From Acidobacteriota bacterium (GTDB taxonomy: Bacteria > Acidobacteriota > Blastocatellia > Pyrinomonadales > Pyrinomonadaceae), in assembly GCA_019239425.1 (NCBI GenBank), contig JAFAZX010000050.1, positions 1 through 64,000 of the forward strand: 64,000 bases of DNA, in the 5' to 3' direction. The first letter of the stretch is position 1; each line of letters opens with the position of its first letter. Under the pieces are notes generated by a model. That model was not told where the DNA came from and made no database searches. It was given only the letters and a program-made list of their open reading frames with translations. This document shows, one piece after another, positions 50,928 to 60,228 of this stretch. Both the position numbers and the translations under genes were made by a program.

Positions 50928-53900
50928 ATGCGAAGCGTTCCACGCATACTGACTGTCGGACTGCTGCTGGCGCTCTCTTGCGCCGCCGCCTTCGCGCAAG
51001 GGTCGCAGACGGGCGGCATCACGGGCGTCGTCTCCGACCCGCAGGGCGCGGTCGTCCCCGGCGCCACCGTCGAGATCATCAGCGACGCGACGGGTAAGAC
51101 CGAGCGGCGCCTGACGACCCGCGACGACGGCAGCTACACGGCCACGCTGATCCCCCCCGGCACCTACAAGCTGGAAGTCACGGCCACGAACTTCAAGAAG
51201 ACGGTGGTCAAGGACGTGGCCGTCCGCATCACCGAGACGGCCCGCCAGGACGTGACGCTCACCATCGGCGGCGTCACCGAGACGGTCGAGGTGCAGGCGA
51301 CCGAGTCGCTCATCAACACGGCCAGCCCCGTCACGGGCACCGCCATCAGCGCGCAGACGATGGAGCGCCTGCCGCTCGCCAACCCGAACGTGCTCTTCCT
51401 CCTCTCGCTCTCGGCCGGCACGGCCTCTGAGCCGACGGACGTGCGCACGGCGGGGCGCGGCAGCGTGGACGTGAACGTCAACGGCGGCCGCACCTCGAAC
51501 AACAGCGTCACGCTCGAAGGCGTCAACGTCAACGACTTCAACCTCGCGCACTTCGACACGGTGCCCCTGCCGAACCCGAACGTGCTCCAGGAGTTCAAGG
51601 TCGCGACCTCGCTCTACGACGCGACCCAAGGCAGCAAGGGCGGCGGCGCCCTGGGCCTCGTGATCAAGACCGGCTCGAAGGACTTCCACTACGACCTCTA
51701 CTGGTCGCACCGCAACGACGCCCTGAACGCCAACGACTTCTTCTTCAACCGCGACGGCAAGAAGCGGCCGAAGTTCCTGCAGAACGTCTTCGGCGGCACG
51801 GCCTCGGGGCCGGTGCCCGGCGCGGGCGGCTTCTGGTTCTTCAACTACCAGGGCGTGCGCGCGCGCAACGGCGTCGACCCGAACGGCTCGACGACCAACC
51901 CCATCGTCCAGAACTTCGCGACCAACACCGACGGCACCACGACGGCCGCGCTGCTCGCCTCGCAGTTCAACCTGAACGTGGCGCAGATCGACCCCGTCGC
52001 CGTCAAGATCCTGAACCTCCAGGACTCGCGCTACGGCGGCACGTACCTCGTCCCCCGCCGGGGGCAGTCGGCCTGCAACAACACCCTGAACGGCGTCACC
52101 GCCACCGACCCCGGCAACTTCACCTGCCAGTTCGCCGCGGTCGCGCCCGTCACCGACAACCAGTACACGATCTCTTACGACCGCTTCTGGCGCGCCGGCA
52201 ACGAGAAGCTGACGGGCCGCTGGTTCTGGGACAACGGCTCCATCGCCAAGCCCTACGGCACCGACACGTCCCTGACCTTCCCGCGCACGGACGTCCAGAA
52301 GAACCGCTTCCTCTCGCTCAACTTCACGCACATCTTCAGCCCGACGGTGGTCAACGAGCTGCGCGCCGGCTACAGCCGCTACATCGCGGCGCAGAGCCCC
52401 ATCGACCCGATCTCGCTGGCCGACATCGGCGCGACGCGCGGCAACTCCAGCCAGTTCCCCGGCATGTACCGCGTCTCGGTGACCGGCCTCTTCTCCATCG
52501 GCACGGGCGTCAACGACGACCGCGCCACGACCTCGAACCAGTACAACCTGGTCGAGACCTTCTCGTGGGTGAAGGGCAAGCACAGCATGCGCATGGGCGG
52601 TGAGGGCGTGCAGTACCAGCTCAACCGCTTCAACAACTTCTCGGTGCGCGGCTCGCTCACCTTCGGCGGGACGGGCACGCAGGCCAACGCCTTCAACAAC
52701 TGCAAGAACGACACCAACGACTGCACGGCCTTCCAGAACTTCCTGCGCGGCCGCATCACGGCCATCCAGTCGGCCTTCGGCGACCCGGCGCGCAACTTCG
52801 TCGCCACCGACTACGCGGGCTTCTTCCAGGACGACTACAAGTGGTCGCCGCGCCTGACCCTCAACCTCGGCGTGCGCTGGGAGGGGATGAGCTTCGGCCA
52901 CGACAAGCTCTACCGCGCGGGCATCTACGACCCGGCGCTCGCCGCCGCCGGCAAGAACCCGTTCCAGTTCCCCGAGAAGGTCAACCTCTCCGGCTTCACG
53001 GGCACGCCGGGCGTCCCCGACTGCGCGTTGAAGAACTGCTTCGACGGCAACAACTGGGCGCCGCGCGTCGGCCTCGCGTGGGACATCGGCGGCGACCAGA
53101 AGAACGTCCTGCGCGCGGGCTACGGCCTCTACTACCAGCGCCTCTCGAACCAGAACATCCTGCAGAACTCGCTGGCGGCGCCGTTCACCGTGCAGCCGCT
53201 CGACAACCGCGCCAACCCCGTCGGCCTGCAGCTGGCGAACCCCTTGGCGAGCATCCCCGCGCCGTCGATCATCGCCTCGGCCTACATCCCTTCGGCGACC
53301 TTCTTCGCGGGGCTGCGGCGCGTCTCGGGTTCGGGGCCGCTCGACGTTAACGACCCCGGCGTCGGCCCCATCTTCGTCAACTCCGCGGGCCAAGCCTGTC
53401 TGAACTACGGCGGCACGGCGACGAACTGCTCGATCAACCTCGCGTCGTTCACCTCCGCCCCGCTCGACGCCTACACGCCCTACACGCAGCAGTGGAACAT
53501 CACGCTCCAGCGCGAGCTGTGGCAGGGCTGGGCGGCCGAGGTCGGCTACGTCGGCACGCACTACATCGGCGGCCTCGGCATCTGGGACCCGTACCAGTCC
53601 AGCGTGGTCAGCGCGTCGAGCCCGCTCACGGTGAAAGACATCAACGGCAACAGCTACACGATCACCAACAACACGGTGAACAACGAGGAGCTGCGCCACC
53701 AGATTCTCGGCCTGTCGCGCAAGCGCGGCGCGCGCTTCTCGGGCAACATCGGCCAGGCCAAGTACAACTCGCTCCAGGTGACGGCGCTGCACCGGCTCCA
53801 GCGGGGCATCTACTTCCAGGCCGCCTACACCTACTCGCGCACGACCGACAACGTCAGCGGCTCGCTCTCGACCGACGAGCTGAACGCGACGCGCAACGGC

Positions 53901-54548
53901 CAGAACGGCGCCAACATCTACAACGCCCAGAACAACCCGCAGCAGAACTACGCGCGCGGCGACTTCGACCGGCCGCACCGCCTCGTCGTCAGCTACTCCT
54001 ACGACATCCCCGTGCCGAAGGACAGCTTCCTCGACAACCAGGTCTTCAAGGGCTGGACGGTGAGCGGCATCACGACCTACCAGAAGGGCCTGCCCTTCTC
54101 CGTGACCGACTCGACCTCGGGCGGCATCTTCGGCACGGCCGCGGGCACGGCGCAGTTCGTCTGCTCCAGCATCGCCTCGGCCTACACGCAGGGCACGGTC
54201 GAGCAGCGCCTCGCGCGCTACCTCAACCCGGCCTGCTTCACGACGGCGCCGATCATCCCGGCCACGGGCTTCGCGGCCAACGCGGGCGCGACCGGCTTCG
54301 GCAACACGCCGCGCAACGCCTTCCGCGGCCCGCGCCAAGCCAACTGGGACTTGACCCTGATGAAGCGCTTCCACCTCGGCGAGCGTCATCAGTTCCAGTT
54401 CCGCACGGACTTCTTCAACCTCTTCAACCACCCGGTCTTCCGCTTCCCGTCGACGGTCAACATCGCGACGCCGGCGACCTTCGGGCTCATCAACTCGACG
54501 GCCGTCCCGCCGCGTCTCATCCAATTCGGGCTGAAGTACAGCTTCTAG
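50928..54548 (+). CDS. Oar-like TonB-dependent receptor
   Basis: A 1206-residue outer-membrane protein. Signal peptide residues 1-22 (LLLALSCAAAFAQ) precede a carboxypeptidase-regulatory domain (TGVVSDPQGAVVPGATVEI, DDGSYTATLIPPGTYKLEV), a plug domain (ERLPLANPNVLFLLSLS, NGGRTSNNSVTLEGVNVND) and a long barrel ending LIQFGLKYSF with a terminal Phe. CAGGAGGAT 5-6 nt upstream fixes the ATG at 50928. It is followed by a terminator and a TPR gene. The ligand is unknown. Confidence 0.9.
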   Translation: MRSVPRILTVGLLLALSCAAAFAQGSQTGGITGVVSDPQGAVVPGATVEIISDATGKTERRLTTRDDGSYTATLIPPGTYKLEVTATNFKKTVVKDVAVRITETARQDVTLTIGGVTETVEVQATESLINTASPVTGTAISAQTMERLPLANPNVLFLLSLSAGTASEPTDVRTAGRGSVDVNVNGGRTSNNSVTLEGVNVNDFNLAHFDTVPLPNPNVLQEFKVATSLYDATQGSKGGGALGLVIKTGSKDFHYDLYWSHRNDALNANDFFFNRDGKKRPKFLQNVFGGTASGPVPGAGGFWFFNYQGVRARNGVDPNGSTTNPIVQNFATNTDGTTTAALLASQFNLNVAQIDPVAVKILNLQDSRYGGTYLVPRRGQSACNNTLNGVTATDPGNFTCQFAAVAPVTDNQYTISYDRFWRAGNEKLTGRWFWDNGSIAKPYGTDTSLTFPRTDVQKNRFLSLNFTHIFSPTVVNELRAGYSRYIAAQSPIDPISLADIGATRGNSSQFPGMYRVSVTGLFSIGTGVNDDRATTSNQYNLVETFSWVKGKHSMRMGGEGVQYQLNRFNNFSVRGSLTFGGTGTQANAFNNCKNDTNDCTAFQNFLRGRITAIQSAFGDPARNFVATDYAGFFQDDYKWSPRLTLNLGVRWEGMSFGHDKLYRAGIYDPALAAAGKNPFQFPEKVNLSGFTGTPGVPDCALKNCFDGNNWAPRVGLAWDIGGDQKNVLRAGYGLYYQRLSNQNILQNSLAAPFTVQPLDNRANPVGLQLANPLASIPAPSIIASAYIPSATFFAGLRRVSGSGPLDVNDPGVGPIFVNSAGQACLNYGGTATNCSINLASFTSAPLDAYTPYTQQWNITLQRELWQGWAAEVGYVGTHYIGGLGIWDPYQSSVVSASSPLTVKDINGNSYTITNNTVNNEELRHQILGLSRKRGARFSGNIGQAKYNSLQVTALHRLQRGIYFQAAYTYSRTTDNVSGSLSTDELNATRNGQNGANIYNAQNNPQQNYARGDFDRPHRLVVSYSYDIPVPKDSFLDNQVFKGWTVSGITTYQKGLPFSVTDSTSGGIFGTAAGTAQFVCSSIASAYTQGTVEQRLARYLNPACFTTAPIIPATGFAANAGATGFGNTPRNAFRGPRQANWDLTLMKRFHLGERHQFQFRTDFFNLFNHPVFRFPSTVNIATPATFGLINSTAVPPRLIQFGLKYSF

Positions 54549-54600
54549 CCCGCGCGCTCGCCCACGCGGCCCGTCGCCCGGAAGGCGGGCCGCTTCCAGC

Positions 54601-54637
54601 GGAGGGAAGGGTTCCTCGCGAGGGTTCCCTTCCCTCC
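54601..54637 (+). terminator. Terminator after receptor gene
   Basis: An 11-bp perfect stem (GGAGGGAAGGG with its complement at 54627-54637) is followed by TTGCCTTT. A second GC-rich hairpin lies just upstream around 54567-54593. Confidence 0.65.
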
Positions 54638-54724
54638 TTGCCTTTCCGGGCGTCGCGGGTGGATATTGTCGCCGTCCCCTTCACCCGAACGCGCCCCAAC
54701 GAAAGCAGAGGAGGTTAAGTCCCG

Positions 54725-55762
54725 ATGTCACGGCGCTTCTGTCTCCCTCTTCTTACCCTCCTCCTCGTCACACTCGCGGCCGGCCCCGCGCGCGCGCAGA
54801 CCTCGGAGCGCGACCGGGAGACCTACAACCCCGCGACCAACACGGCCGACATCACGGGGCAGGTGCGCCTCGCGGGCGCGCTCACGCCGGTGCAGGGAGT
54901 GCGCGTCTCCTTAGAGCGCGTCGGCGGCGGGCAGCTCGACCAGATGCTGACCGACAACCGCGGGCGCTTCCGCTTCGCGCAGTTGCAGCGCGGCCAGTAC
55001 GTCGTCAACGTCTCGGCCGACTGCCACCAGACCGAGCGGCGGCAGGTGGAACTCGTCCTCGTCTTCCGCGCCTACCTCGACGTAGACCTCCGTCCCGACA
55101 CGACCTCGCCCGTCTGCGCCGCGGCCGCGCGCGGGGCGGCGGCGCCCGCCTCTTCCGTCGACGCGCGCGTGCCCGAGGAGGCGCGCAAGGAGTACGAGCG
55201 CGCCTCCGCGTCGCTCGCGAAGGGCAAAGACGAAGAGGGCGTCTCGCGCCTGCGCCACGCCGTCGAACTCTACCCGGACTTCTTCGCGGCGCACATGCTG
55301 CTCGCCTCGGCGCACACGAAGGCGGGCCGGCTCGAAGAGGCGGAGGCCTCTCTGGAGCGCGCCTCGAAGATCGACGAGCACTCCGCCGCCGCGCTCGTCT
55401 CGCTCGGCGAGGTGCGGCGCCGCCTGAAAAAGACGGCCGAGGCCGAGGAGGCCCTGGGCGCCGCGCTCAAACTCGAAGAGGCTTCGTGGCAGGCGCACCT
55501 CGCGCTCGGCCGCCTCTACCTCGACACGAATCGTGCGCGCAGCGCCGCCCCGCACATCGGCCGCGCCCTGCAACTCAAGCCCGACTTCCCGGACGCGCAC
55601 CTCTTCGCCGGCAACCTCCTGCTCAAGCTGAACGAGCCGGCCCGCGCGCTGACCGAATACGAGGAGTACCTGCGCCTCGCCCCCTCCGGCGACTACGCCG
55701 CCCCCACGCGCGAACTAGTCGGCAAACTCCGCAAGGCCGTCGCCGAGAAGAATAATGACTGA
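54725..55762 (+). CDS. Secreted TPR protein with carboxypeptidase-like N-domain
   Basis: A 345-residue protein with a signal peptide (residues about 1-26, AGPARAQ). Residues about 38-110 form a carboxypeptidase-regulatory-like Ig domain (ITGQVRLAGALTPVQGVRVSL, NRGRFRFAQLQRGQYVVNV). From about 155 come five or more TPR units (AHMLLASAHTKAGRLEEAEASLERAS, AALVSLGEVRRRLKKTAEAEEAL). GAGGAGG precedes the ATG. It probably works in the periplasm as a scaffold, perhaps with the upstream receptor, which shares the Ig fold. Confidence 0.82.
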   Translation: MSRRFCLPLLTLLLVTLAAGPARAQTSERDRETYNPATNTADITGQVRLAGALTPVQGVRVSLERVGGGQLDQMLTDNRGRFRFAQLQRGQYVVNVSADCHQTERRQVELVLVFRAYLDVDLRPDTTSPVCAAAARGAAAPASSVDARVPEEARKEYERASASLAKGKDEEGVSRLRHAVELYPDFFAAHMLLASAHTKAGRLEEAEASLERASKIDEHSAAALVSLGEVRRRLKKTAEAEEALGAALKLEEASWQAHLALGRLYLDTNRARSAAPHIGRALQLKPDFPDAHLFAGNLLLKLNEPARALTEYEEYLRLAPSGDYAAPTRELVGKLRKAVAEKNND

Positions 55763-55881
55763 ACAGCCCGGCTTGACCGCGTGATGGCGCGGTGTTAGCG
55801 TGTCACACTTCGCAGCCCGGACAGAACAAAGTTGAGAAGTTCGGGCACCAGCTCTTTCAAACTTCAAGTTTCATCGCTGTT

Positions 55882-55905
55882 CCGGCCCGAGGACTTTCGG
55901 GCCGG
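55882..55905 (+). terminator. GC-rich hairpin upstream of riboswitch
   Basis: A 9-bp perfect stem (CCGGCCCGA with its complement at 55897-55905). It lies between the TPR gene and the aptamer and may end TPR transcription, or may form the outer part of the riboswitch P1 region. Confidence 0.45.
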
Positions 55906-56078
55906 CCGTCGCAGGTTCAAAGGGAAGTCGGGTGTAAAGCCCGCACGGTTCCCGCCACTGTGTACCGGCGATTCGTGACGCACCCTCTTCTGCCAGCCAG
56001 AGGTCACTCGACGAGTTCGGGGAAGGCCAAAAGGGTGCGGCGCGTCCGAGCCGGGAGTCAGGAAACCTTGCCTGTGGT
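55906..56078 (+). promoter_or_regulatory. Cobalamin (B12) riboswitch aptamer
   Basis: The conserved core is clear: AAGGGAAGTCGGGTG, AAGCCCGCACGGTTCCCGCC, GCCACTGT, and the B12 box GAGTCAGGAAACCTTGCC near 56055-56072. It is plus-strand, 365 nt upstream of the btuB-like gene, and should repress that gene when cobalamin is bound. A heptad palindrome starts immediately 3' of the aptamer, where an expression platform is expected. Confidence 0.93.
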
Positions 56079-56080
56079 CT

Positions 56081-56159
56081 GGGTGCCGGGTGCCGGGTGT
56101 TGGGTGTTGGGTTAAGAAATAGCTCTTACCCAGCACCCAACACCCGGCACCCAGCACCC
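56081..56159. repeat. Heptad palindrome, GGTGCCG/GGTGTTG type, in riboswitch leader
   Basis: 32-bp arms (56081-56112 and 56128-56159) with two mismatches and a 15-nt loop. Units are GGTGCCG, GGTGCCG, GGTGTTG, GGTGTTG. It follows the B12 aptamer directly. Confidence 0.88.
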
Positions 56160-56443
56160 GCTTTAGACGGAGCGACCGCTCAAGCGCCCCGGGAAAGGGC
56201 GAGTGGCGTCGGGCGTGAGCCGTGGGCGAGGGGCGTGTCGGGTGTTCGAGTTCGTCGGACGCCGGACGCCGGCCGGCCCTTCGGTTCACTCGAGTTCATC
56301 CGGCCAGCCCTCGGTCTTCCACTCGGAAGACCGAGGGCTTTTCCGTTGTCGGGGCCGTGGACTCTTTCGCGCCCGGTAGTTCCCTCTCTCTCCCGCGGCC
56401 GGGGCGGCCGCCTTCGGCCCACGCCGCGAGAGGAGTTTTCGAG

Positions 56444-58900
56444 ATGAGGAGAGAGATTTTGAACCGCACGTTTGTCGTCGTCTGCGCGCTGCTCGCCGCG
56501 GCCTGCCTGCCCGCGCTCGCACAAGCACGACAGCAGGGCGCGACCCTCTCGGGGCGCGTCACAGACCCGCAGGGCGCCGGAGTCCCCGGCGCCGGCGTCA
56601 CGCTCTACGAGCGCGCGCGCACGCTCGCACGACTCTCGACCGTGACCGACTCTTCGGGCGCCTACCGCTTCGAGCGGCTCGCGCCCGGCGAGTACATCGT
56701 CGAGACGGAGGCGCGCGGCTTCGCGCCGTCGTCGGCGCAAGTCCTCACCCTCGCGCGCGACGCCTCTTCAACTCTCGACGTGCGCCTGGAAGTCCTGGGC
56801 GTCGCGGCCGAGGTCGTCGTCACCGCCTCCGACACGCCGCAGACCGTCGACGAAGTCTCGAAGGCCGTCACCTCCGTCACCCGCCGCGAGATCGAGGAGC
56901 GTGACGAGGCGACCCTGGGCGAAGCCCTGACGACCGTGCCCGGCCTGCGCGTGCAGCAGCTCGGCGGCCCCGGCTCGCTCGTCTCGGTCAAGACGCGCGG
57001 CCTGCGCAACCAGGACACCTCCGTCCTCATCGACGGCCTCCGCTTCCGAGACCCATCCGCGCCCGAGTCGGACGCCACCAGCCTCCTCTCCGACCTACAG
57101 GTCACCGACGCCGGCCGCGTCGAAGTCCTGCGCGGCTCCGGCTCTTCGCTCTACGGCACGAACGCCATCGGCGGCGTCGTCAACGTCGTCACCGAAGAGG
57201 GCGGCGGCCCCTTCCGCGGCGAACTCTTCGCGGAGGGCGGCGGCCTGGGCTTCGCGCGGGGCCGCGCCAACTTCTCCGGGTCGGCAGGTAGGGCAGACCG
57301 CCTGGTCTGGAGCGCGGGCGTCTCGCACCTCAACGTCTCGAAGGGCGTCGACGGCGACGACGCCGCGCGCTCGACCAACGCGCAGGGGCGCGCGCTCGTC
57401 CGCCTCACGCCGACCGCCACGCTCTCGGCGCGCGTCTACGCCTCCGACTCCTTCGCGCAGCTCAACGAAGAGCCGCAGGCCGTCGGCGCCCTGCCCGCGA
57501 ACGGCATCGTCGACGCGCGCCCCGTCTCGCGCGCGGAGCTGAAGCGTTACGAAGCGGGGACGGCTCTCAGTCGGCTCAACCTCGGCAACGCGACCTTCCT
57601 GCCCGCGGCCAACGACCCCGACTTCTCGCGCGCGGCCCGCTTCTTCTCCGGCGCCGTCACCTTCGCGCAAAGGCCGACGGAAGCGTTCGGGTACTCCGTC
57701 ACCTACCACGGCCTCCGCACGCACCGTTCGCTCAACGAAGGGCCTGCCGTTCCGGGTGACCCGGCGGACTTCTTCTTCGAACCACACGGCTCGACCGTCA
57801 ACGACTTCGACGGCACCGTCAACACCCTGGGCGCGCGCACAGACTTCCGCCTCGGCCGACACAACCTGATTAACGCCGGCTACGAGTTCGAGCGCGAGAC
57901 CTTCTCGACCGACTTCTTCGACGTTCGCCCTTCGGGCAACTCCTCGGCCGACGTGGACGAGCGCAGCCACGCCCTCTTCGTGCAAGACCAACTGCGCTTC
58001 CTCGACGACCGGCTCCAGCTCTCGGCCGCCTTCCGCGCGCAGACGTTTCGTCTGGGCACGCCGCGCTTCGCGCCCGTCGCGGGCGCCCCTTACGCGGGCC
58101 TCGCGTTCGACTCGCCGCCCAACGCGTACACGGGCGACGGCTCAATCGCGTACCTCTTCCGCTCGACCAACACGAAGCTGCGCGGCCACGTCGGCAACGG
58201 CTACCGCAAGCCCTCGCTCTACGAGCGCTTCGGCACCTTCTTCGACTCCTTCTTCGGCTACAGCGCGCTCGGCGACCCGCGCCTCGCGCCCGAGCGCTCC
58301 GTCGCCTTCGACGCCGGCGTCGACCAGGCGCTCGGCACGAGCCGCGCGCGGCTCTCGGCCACCTACTTCTACACGCGCCTGCAAGAGATCGTCGCCTTCG
58401 GCAACACGCCGAACGACCCGTTCGGGCGTTTCAGCGGCTACCTCAACACGGGCGGCGGCCTCTCGCGCGGCGCGGAGCTGAGCGGCGACTTCGCGCCCGC
58501 GCGCTGGCTCGACCTCTTCGCCTCCTACACGTTCGTCAACAGCGACTTGCGTCGTCCCTCCGTCGCGGGCGTGCTCCGCGCCTTCGCCACGCCCGAGCAC
58601 CAGTTCACGCTCGTCGCCAACGCGCGGCTCGGCCAGCGCGTCGCGGTCAACTTCGACCTCGTCGCCTCAAGCGACTACCTCGCGCCGATCTTCGACCCGA
58701 GCACTTTCACCAACCGCGCCTTCCGTTTTGAAGGCATCCGGAAGGGCGACCTGACGGCGGGCTACACCTTCCCCCTGTCTGAGTCGCGCCGCCTGCGCCT
58801 CTTCGGCAAAATCGAGAACGTCTTCGACCAGGACTACTACGAGAACGGCTTCCGCACGCCCGGCGTCCACGGCCGCGCGGGCGCGTCACTGAGTTTTTAA
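56444..58900 (+). CDS. BtuB-like TonB-dependent cobalamin receptor
   Basis: An 818-residue outer-membrane receptor. Signal peptide (to about residue 27), a carboxypeptidase-regulatory domain (LSGRVTDPQGAGVPGAGVTLYE), a TonB plug (EEVTLGEAL-like region with VPGLRVQQLGGPGSLVSVKTRG and IDGLRFRDPSAPESDAT) and a 22-strand barrel ending RAGASLSF with a terminal Phe. The start at 56444 follows AGGAG. The B12 riboswitch upstream and btuFDC downstream give the substrate; the sequence alone would not. The added N-terminal Ig domain is absent from enteric BtuB. Confidence 0.88.
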   Translation: MRREILNRTFVVVCALLAAACLPALAQARQQGATLSGRVTDPQGAGVPGAGVTLYERARTLARLSTVTDSSGAYRFERLAPGEYIVETEARGFAPSSAQVLTLARDASSTLDVRLEVLGVAAEVVVTASDTPQTVDEVSKAVTSVTRREIEERDEATLGEALTTVPGLRVQQLGGPGSLVSVKTRGLRNQDTSVLIDGLRFRDPSAPESDATSLLSDLQVTDAGRVEVLRGSGSSLYGTNAIGGVVNVVTEEGGGPFRGELFAEGGGLGFARGRANFSGSAGRADRLVWSAGVSHLNVSKGVDGDDAARSTNAQGRALVRLTPTATLSARVYASDSFAQLNEEPQAVGALPANGIVDARPVSRAELKRYEAGTALSRLNLGNATFLPAANDPDFSRAARFFSGAVTFAQRPTEAFGYSVTYHGLRTHRSLNEGPAVPGDPADFFFEPHGSTVNDFDGTVNTLGARTDFRLGRHNLINAGYEFERETFSTDFFDVRPSGNSSADVDERSHALFVQDQLRFLDDRLQLSAAFRAQTFRLGTPRFAPVAGAPYAGLAFDSPPNAYTGDGSIAYLFRSTNTKLRGHVGNGYRKPSLYERFGTFFDSFFGYSALGDPRLAPERSVAFDAGVDQALGTSRARLSATYFYTRLQEIVAFGNTPNDPFGRFSGYLNTGGGLSRGAELSGDFAPARWLDLFASYTFVNSDLRRPSVAGVLRAFATPEHQFTLVANARLGQRVAVNFDLVASSDYLAPIFDPSTFTNRAFRFEGIRKGDLTAGYTFPLSESRRLRLFGKIENVFDQDYYENGFRTPGVHGRAGASLSF

Positions 58901-58943
58901 GGTAAATCGTTAGTTGGAAAGTTTGGAAAGTGAAGTGGGAATG

Positions 58944-59012
58944 ATTCACCACAGAGACACAGCTTTGAAGACAATAGCTCAACAAGCTGTGCCTCTGTGT
59001 CTCCGTGGTGAA
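58944..59012. repeat. Octad palindrome, CACAGAGR type, unequal arms
   Basis: Left arm 58944-58965 and right arm 58984-59012. The right arm matches the other copies, but the left arm lacks one 8-nt unit. It lies between the btuB-like gene and the DUF5522-like gene. Confidence 0.85.
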
Positions 59013-59026
59013 ACGCCCTTCACTTA

Positions 59027-59254
59027 ATGCGAATGAAGGTCTTCAAAGCTCAAGCCCTGCAAACGTCAAACGAAAGGCGGCCGCTCGTCGAAGGGGTAGA
59101 CTTCTACCGCGAGGGCGGGTACGTCGTCTTCACCGAAGGCTATCACCTGCGGCGCGGCTACTGCTGCGGGAGCGGGTGCCGCCACTGTCCTTACGGCGAG
59201 GAGTCCGTGCCCGCCGCTTTTCATGAAGAGGTTCGGGAACGAGATGAGAGTTAA
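59027..59254 (+). CDS. Small Cys-rich DUF5522-like protein
   Basis: A 75-residue protein (or 73 from ATG 59033). The segment YHLRRGYCCGSGCRHCPYG carries four cysteines in a CC-x3-C-x2-C pattern typical of DUF5522, possibly a metal site. The function is unknown. It overlaps btuF by about 11 nt, so it is translated within the cobalamin operon. Confidence 0.75.
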   Translation: MRMKVFKAQALQTSNERRPLVEGVDFYREGGYVVFTEGYHLRRGYCCGSGCRHCPYGEESVPAAFHEEVRERDES

Positions 59255-60140
59255 GTCGGCCTTCCTTTTCGTCGCGCTCCTGCTCGCGCTCGCCGCGGGC
59301 TGCGCCAGAGTCGGCCCGGTCGTCGCGCCCTCTTCGGCGGCCAAGCCCGCGCGCATCATCTCGCTCTCGCCGAGCACGACCGAGATACTTTACGGCGTCG
59401 GCGCCTTCGAGCGCGTCGTCGCCGTCTCGGACTACTGCACCTACCCGCCCGAAGTGAAGCAGCTCCCGCGCGTCGGCGGCTGGAACAACCCGAACATGGA
59501 GCAGATCGCCAGCCTCCGCCCCGACCTCGTCGTCTTCTCCGACGCGCAGGCGCAGTTCGTCAAAGACAAGGTCGAGGCCGCGGGCATCCGGACGCTCGCC
59601 GTCCCGAGCCAGACGCTCGAAGACGCGTACAAGTCCATCGAACTCGTCGGCCGGGCGACGGGCGAAGAGGAGGCCGCGCGCAAGCTCCTCGAACAGACGC
59701 GCATGAGCGTGGAGGGCGTGCGGCTCGCGACCGAACGTCTGCCCCGTAGACGCGTGCTCTGCGTCGTCGACCGCGTGCCCGGCACCCTGCGCGACCTCTA
59801 CACGGCGGGCGGCGACAGCTTCATCGCGCAGCTCATACGCGTCGCGGGCGGCGAACCCGTCTCGCCCCCTTCGCGCGAGGGCTGGGGCAAGATGCAGAAG
59901 GAGGCGGTCGTCACGCTCGACCCGGACGTGGTGCTCGACCTGATGATGCAGCCGCAGACCGGGGGCCTCGCCGAAGACACGCTCGCCGTCTGGAAGGAGC
60001 TGCCCACGCTGCGCGCCGTGCGCGAGGGGCGCGTCTACCCCGTCCGCGACGAGACCGTGCTCCACCCATCGCAGCTCGTCGGCGCCTCCGCGCGCAGGTT
60101 CGCCGAGCTGATTCATCCCGAAGCGTTCGAGAAGAAGTGA
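59244..60140 (+). CDS. btuF: Cobalamin-binding lipoprotein BtuF
   Basis: A 298-residue periplasmic binding protein of the vitamin B12 type. The lipobox LALAAGC shows it is a lipoprotein. The family core is RIISLSPSTTEILYGVGAFERVVAVSDYCTYPPEV, followed by LRPDLVVFSDAQ and LLEQTRM, and the C-terminal lobe VTLDPDVVLDLMM. Iron-siderophore binding proteins are similar, but operon context favours B12. ATG 59244 is preferred over ATG 59223 because it puts the signal peptide at the N-terminus. Confidence 0.88.
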   Translation: MRVKSAFLFVALLLALAAGCARVGPVVAPSSAAKPARIISLSPSTTEILYGVGAFERVVAVSDYCTYPPEVKQLPRVGGWNNPNMEQIASLRPDLVVFSDAQAQFVKDKVEAAGIRTLAVPSQTLEDAYKSIELVGRATGEEEAARKLLEQTRMSVEGVRLATERLPRRRVLCVVDRVPGTLRDLYTAGGDSFIAQLIRVAGGEPVSPPSREGWGKMQKEAVVTLDPDVVLDLMMQPQTGGLAEDTLAVWKELPTLRAVREGRVYPVRDETVLHPSQLVGASARRFAELIHPEAFEKK

Positions 60141-60145
60141 GGGGA

Positions 60146-60219
60146 GGGTGTTGGGTTTTAGGTGTTGGGTGTTGGGTTAAGAAGCGCCTTCCCCCTTAAT
60201 ACCCAAAACCCAAAACCTT
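60146..60219. repeat. Heptad palindrome, GGTGTTG type
   Basis: Left arm 60146-60180 (GGTGTTG, GGTTTTA, GGTGTTG, GGTGTTG) and a shorter right arm 60197-60219 with imperfect pairing. It starts 5 nt after the btuF stop. Confidence 0.75.
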
Positions 60220-60228
60220 TAAAGAAGC

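Noticed and set aside
50886..54524. A 1212-codon open frame antisense to the Oar-like receptor
   Set aside because: Its composition (runs of Arg, Val, Glu, Asp, Ala) is typical of antisense frames in high-GC genes, and the sense strand encodes a clear receptor.
55776..55793. Terminator after the TPR gene
   Set aside because: Only a 6-bp stem without a T-tract; the stronger hairpin at 55882-55905 was reported instead.
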